From Galbula dea (Eukaryota > Chordata > Aves > Piciformes > Galbulidae): a stretch of DNA of 64,000 nucleotides. Positions 55,501-61,500 of this stretch are shown here, piece after piece. Both the position numbers and the translations under genes were made by a program. How positions within the stretch are numbered: the first letter of the stretch is position 1; every line of letters begins with the position of its first letter. A model generated the notes under the pieces. It made no database searches and had not been told where the DNA came from. It saw only the letters and a program-made list of their open reading frames with translations. The DNA lies in the NCBI GenBank assembly GCA_013399015.1, contig VWZX01005706.1:32854-96853 (forward strand), in the 5' to 3' direction.

Positions 55501-58500
55501 TGGTGGTTGGTTTTGGTTTGGTTTTGGTTTTAAGCTGATGCTGCATCAAGGTTACTAAGAGGATCTGAACTGGAAAGGAATTCAGGTAGGCAGAAGAAGG
55601 CAGCATTGGCCAAAAGTTGGTTCCCAGTTGATCCATTTTCTGGGCTCTCCTTCCAATGGAAATGGTGCTTTAGGTATGTCTTACCCAACAACTGCCTCAC
55701 AAGGAGCTGTTTTTAACCTGATTTCCTCAAGAACCAAAGCTTGTGTGAACAGACTGTGTACACATGTGCAACTTTCAGACCCCCTTGACACATCTAATAA
55801 CTTGGGATCCTCTTGGCCAGTTCAGGCCAATCTGCAGAAGGGTAAAAGTCACTAAAGTCATTAAATTCTTACAAGCTTTGTGGAAATAGGTGTCCAGACA
55901 AAGAGGTAATCCTATTACTATCCTAAATCAGGGGCATCAGAGTATCCCTCTGACATCCATCCTTCAGCTGCAAGTACACATGAAATGCTCAGGAGACTAC
56001 ATCTCATCTTCCATGAAGAATTAACTCAGTGTATTTTAACACACCAGACACAAGTCAACCCCTAAGCTTACTCTGAAAACATTTCTTCAAGACACAGGAA
56101 AAGCAGCAACATGCTTTAGTCATGATTTGGCACCACCTTTTTTAGGTTAGTTTACACTTCAGTGCATGCTGTTATCAGAAGTGCACCTGGAATCTGTCTG
56201 GATTGAAAAGGTAGGAGCACTTCAATTTAAATCTGCTGACTTCCATTAGTCTGACACTAATAAACAAACTATTCCATTAATTCTCAAAGGTAGAAGGCAA
56301 CCCATGGGAATGAGAGATGCCAAACCCTTTATGCATTAAAATATATGTAAATTATGTTAATGGGAAACTGTCCAAGCAAACAAAGAATTAGTCAGGGAAA
56401 GAACACATTTAAGAAAGTTAAATTATCAAGACTGCAATTTCAGGGTTTGAACTTCTCCAGCACCAAACCATGACATTACTCCCATATTTTTTTCCATCTT
56501 TCCACCTTATCAGGGTGAATGTACAAAGCAGATAACACCAGACCCTTGAGAGAGAGAAAAAAATGAGAAAGTATCTTTGCTGCTAACACTGAATTTCCCT
56601 ATCTAATATACTAATTATGCCTTGTTTTTACATGCACCTTTAAGGCTGTTCCCCCCCTCACCTCCTTCCCCCCCAGCTCTATGATTTTGGATGCTTTTTC
56701 AACACATTCAAGAAAATGTGCAGTCTGGCCAGCAGTAGGTTGCTGAAAGTCATAGGAGATGACACAAAACAACTAGACCCTGCTTTTAGAACTGAATGGA
56801 GAGGTTAGACAATTTGCTGCATTTGAAAGGGGGATATTAGCTTTGTCAGGGTGCCTTGGGTAAGGTGAGAGAACTTACACTCTAGGAAGAAAAATCAGTG
56901 TAACCAGGTCATCATATACATAAACCAGAGTATATTTTTCTTCAAGTAATACCAATTGGGGTATTATTTTTACAATGAAAACATGAGAGGGGGGAGAAAA
57001 CAGTATCAGCTCTTTCAAAGTGATTTAGAATACCAGGACAACTTGTTTGAGAGGTGGGAATGTATGTGAGTGAAACAATGATGCCCTATTAAATACATTT
57101 CTTTAGAGCAAGAGAAAGCATAATTTGCTCCTAATGTTCCCTCCCCCCTCCTCTACATTTCACCTCTGTCAATTAAAATCAAGTCAGAGAAAGCATTTTG
57201 GTTTTCAGTTCCACATTCAAGGAGTATAGCACTGGTATATCAGGCAATGCAGTTACTTCAGGAAAGCTTCTCTTTAGCCAGAGTGCCAAAGACAAGACTG
57301 CACAGAATCACAGGATCATGAAGGTTGGAAGAGACCTCCAAGATCATCAAGTCCAACCATCAACCTATCACCCTCATGTCACTAAACCATGCCCTTAAGT
57401 ACCACATCTAGATGATTTTTTTAAACACCTAATTATGGTCATGATTTGTGTTTATGACTTTCTGGCATGATGGGAAGAGACCTGCTCCTCATTTCCCCTT
57501 TCCCTCAGACTACAGCCCCTACAGTGACTGTTAGGGCAGAGGAAGGCAAACAAGCAACCACCAACATGACTACTGCTGCCATGAACATTGCTTTGAGATG
57601 GATGGACTGAATAAGCTGAAGTAAACCATAATATCCTCATAAACTAAGTTAATTCCTTCCCTGGTTTGTTATTTATTACTCTCCAGAAACTTCATGAGGA
57701 GAGAGACCTCCTGCTTTCCCCTTTCTTCTCCCCTTTCAGGTCAGCTGGGAGCCTTTTAAGACCTCCCCTTGACTCAAATCCTAGCAATGCATGCTTGTGG
57801 TACATAAATATTTGTTTATGCAAATCTATTTTAATTCAAACATTTCATCTTGCCAGGTAAACATAAGAAAGATAATGCTGATGTAATTTTCACAGAAGAT
57901 TTAGCTCCTGGTTTTAATTTCCTGTTTTTATGAGCTTACCTCACTTGAGGAAAATATTAACATGTCTTGAGAAGCACATTTTATTTTCTGGGTTCTCCAG
58001 AAAATGTTTCCTTGCTACAACCTTCTGAGAGGCATCAGCTTTTATCTGGAAGAAGGTTTAAACTGAAAGAAGCAATGGAAAAAAATGGTGCTGCTCTACC
58101 ACCACAGTACTTTCAATGCTCACTTGCTCATATCTAAAGTTATTTTTATGCTGAATATCAATATGCAATTAGAAAGAGACAATATCAGTAGTGCTGGGTC
58201 TCTGCAGTGCACTCTGTCAGCATCTGTAAGCTCCTTTCTGGTTTGTGCTGCTGGAGTCTATCAAACAACTCTCATGTTGAGATGATGAATGGATATAAAT
58301 ACAGTCAAAGCAAGAGATAACAAGAAGCAGAACAACTAAGTCCTCATCTGAAGATGAAACAGGCTTTTGGAGTGAGCAGTATGTGATTAACAGTGAGGTC
58401 AAGAGGATTTATTCTCACAGCCATGCAGCCAGGCTGAGTCCCAGACCTCACTTGCTCTCAGAGAGTCACAGCATAGTCTAGGTTGGAAGAGACCTTTCAA

Positions 58501-61500
58501 AGTCATCTAGTCCAACCCCCCTGCAGTCAGCTGGGACATCTCCAACTAGATCAGGTTGCTCAGAGCCCCAGACAACCTGATCTTGAAAACCCCTCAGGGA
58601 TGGAGCTTCTACCACCTCTTTGGGCAACCTGGGCCAGTGCTTCACCACCCTCATTGTATGAAATTTCTTCCTTATATCTAGTCTAAATCTCCTTTAAAAC
58701 CATTTCCCCTTGTCCTACCACTGCAGACCCTACTAGTTTGTCCCCATCTTTCTTATAAGCTCCTTTTAAGTACTAGAAGGCTGCAGTAAGGTCTCCCTGG
58801 AACCTTCTCTTCTCCAGGCTGAACAACCCCAGCTTTCTCAGCCTGTCCTCACACAATCCTTCCTCAAATCAGCCCTCCCCTATATCTAGCTAACAGCCAG
58901 AGCTCTTCAGAAAATTAACTATTGTGTCCTTTATTTCAATTGTTTCCACTTTCTGACCTCCAATCCCTCTATCTGCTGCCTGCAATGCTCCAGCAGCCTA
59001 AAAGCAGATCTTGAAAACCACAGCTGAGGGGGGGAGGGAGGAGGAGGGAAATGAGAGCTTATTTTGTCTAAATTCTGAGTCTTGCTAGAACTGTGCTCTC
59101 TTGATCCAACACCAAAGACTAAAAAGCAGTAGCCCATTACATTTATAGACAATCAAGTGACTCCAAATCAAGGGATGCTACAGACTTTGGTTCAAACATT
59201 GAGCAGAAACAGCACATTTCATGACAGAAGCTACTTTGCACAGAGGGACAAACCTCTTACCTTTGGTAGCTATTCGAACGCACTGAGTTTTGGTTTCCTG
59301 TTGAGAGAGGTAAAGAAAACAGTCAGATCAGCTTGCTTTTTCTTGCCCTCCCCACTCCATAAAGTCATCCTAGATCTTCTGATGAGCTGGGGCAACTCAG
59401 GGTAGAGATTAGGAAAGGGTTTTTCACCCAGGGTTCTGGAACAGCCTCCCCAGGGAGGTGGTCTCAGCACCAAGCCTGATGATGGAGTTCAAGAAGCATT
59501 TGGACACAGCTCTCAGGCACATGGTGTTATTCTTGGGGTGTCCTGCATAGGTTAAGGAGCTGGACTCTATGATCCTAGTGGGTCCTTTTCAGCTCAGTGG
59601 ATACTGTGATACTGTGACTAATGCTCCTGTTGAATAGAAATCCCAAAGCACTGTTGACCTCCAGCAGCACCATGCAGCAAAGGAGGTGCATTTCCACCAT
59701 ACTATGTCCAAACTTGCATCCTGACAGTCATGGACAGAGTCACCTGGAGCACATCAGCAACATGCTCCCTCATGTTTTTGAGTATGGAATGAGCACAGAA
59801 GCAGCCCAGGTATCCCTCCCTTCACATATGACACAGCTAATCTACAAACTACATGATCTGCCCAGGAAAGACAATGTTTTGACAGCAATGTGCTTCAGAT
59901 GCATTTGCATCTTTGCTTTTGCACATGCAAAGACAACGTGTACATATTTTCCTCCCCCCCACTACCCTCTGCTTCAGAAGTCTGGTCAGCACATGAAACA
60001 AATGAACAGAGAAATGACTTGGTCATGCCCAATTTGGACAACTTGAACAGATGAGGGTCAGTCATAAATGGATTTGCTGACCTTGTTGTGCAGTGAGCAG
60101 TCATTTTACAGGCAAACATACTGAAACAGCAGAAGGTTGCGTGAGTGGCTGCAGCAGCTGCTGCATTAGATCACTCACAACAATATTAGCATGTAATTAG
60201 AAAACACAATAATGAGAGTTTCAGTCTATAAAATATGCTCCCCCTAGTCTGGTACCCCCTCAGCCCTGAATACATCCCCTGGGATCTCCTCTTGAAGATT
60301 CCCAAGCACCAGGCAAAATATTCTACTGCTGGTTTGCAAGCACAGCCTGTGAGCTGAGGTTTCCCAGATGTGTTCCATGAAGACAATTCTTTACCTTCAA
60401 TGAAAGCCTCACAAAGTTGATTGATATAATCTCAGTTAATTAGCATTCTCCCTAGTTACTGGATTTTCTTAGCCACTTTTGTTCCAGATGTCTGTGAGGA
60501 TCACCAGGATCCCAACTCTGCAGTGTATTTCAGAGCATACTTTGCTTCCCCTCCACTAGTCATCTCAACAGTTTATGGTAAAGCACTTGTTTAAATAATG
60601 CTGCAGTTCAGAGGTTATCTTACAACCAATAGATACCTGCCCCAGCAAATGCAGTGCAATCTCCCACAAAACTTCCTCCTAAATCCCTCTAGGAACAGAA
60701 ATCTGATCCAAAGTTTTAATGGAAAACCATTTTAGGATTAAACTCCCTCACAAACTGACATCAAGTAAACAATAATGTGTTCTTCCCTCATCTTCTACTT
60801 ATCTGTCAAAATGTAAAAGCCAAACTAAAGATCTATTTTTGTCTTTAATAGTTTTATTTCACTTTGGGGAATGAAACAAATTTCCTTACCATTTAGTCTG
60901 CTGGAAGCCAACAAAAGCAAAGGGAATTATTTGTAGCAGGTGAGGGAAATATAGATGAGGCTCCAAGGCAAGGAGTAGTTTGTTCACCACAGAGACCCAA
61001 ACACAAGGAAGGGGACACATGGCTTCTGCTCCTTCCTGGTGCATCTTGGTGGCTATGAACCTAGCTTTCCTGTCTAGTTCCTCTCTCACCTGCCTGGACT
61101 CTTCCTATGGAGATGCTGCTGCAATTGCCTTTATTTTTCTAAACTAGAAATCAAAACTTTACCTTTTTGAAGTATCTGAAGCTTCTGTGTCTAACACATA
61201 TTCCCCTCCCCACTGATCATTTCCCCCTCCCTCACTTGTCATCTATGAGAGGAAGAACCATTCATAAGCAACAGCATGGGGCATGCAGAGCCATAGTTTT
61301 TCTTCTCACCTGGACAGTCCCTCCCTGGTGCTTTTCCCCCTTCCACCAACCCACACAGCCAGCAACCAGCACTCAGCAACCAAGCTAAAAATGAAACACC
61401 AAAGAGGTAATAAAGGTGAGCAACAGCCATATCTCTACTACTGCCCAGCACTGGAGCAAGGCTGAAGTATATCAGAATCTCCTGAGTTGGAAAGACCCAC

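Larger units (their letters stand above)
33055..59260 (-). other. 26.2-kb PTPRK intron upstream of the membrane exon
   Basis: The largest intron in the window. It contains CR1 copies at 40265-40598, 42670-42725, 48398-48710, 49642-49801, 52885-53145, 57301-57427 and 58460-58856. Simple repeats lie at 33163-33331, 34583-34633, 38160-38288, 52731-52760 and 55462-55531. Homopolymer C runs occur near 46493 and 56650. Between these I see only unique AT-rich intron sequence and no coding exon. Confidence 0.65.

Noticed and set aside
59621..60046. 141-codon plus-strand frame
   Set aside because: No family resemblance, antisense to the gene and within an intron; expected by chance in 64 kb.
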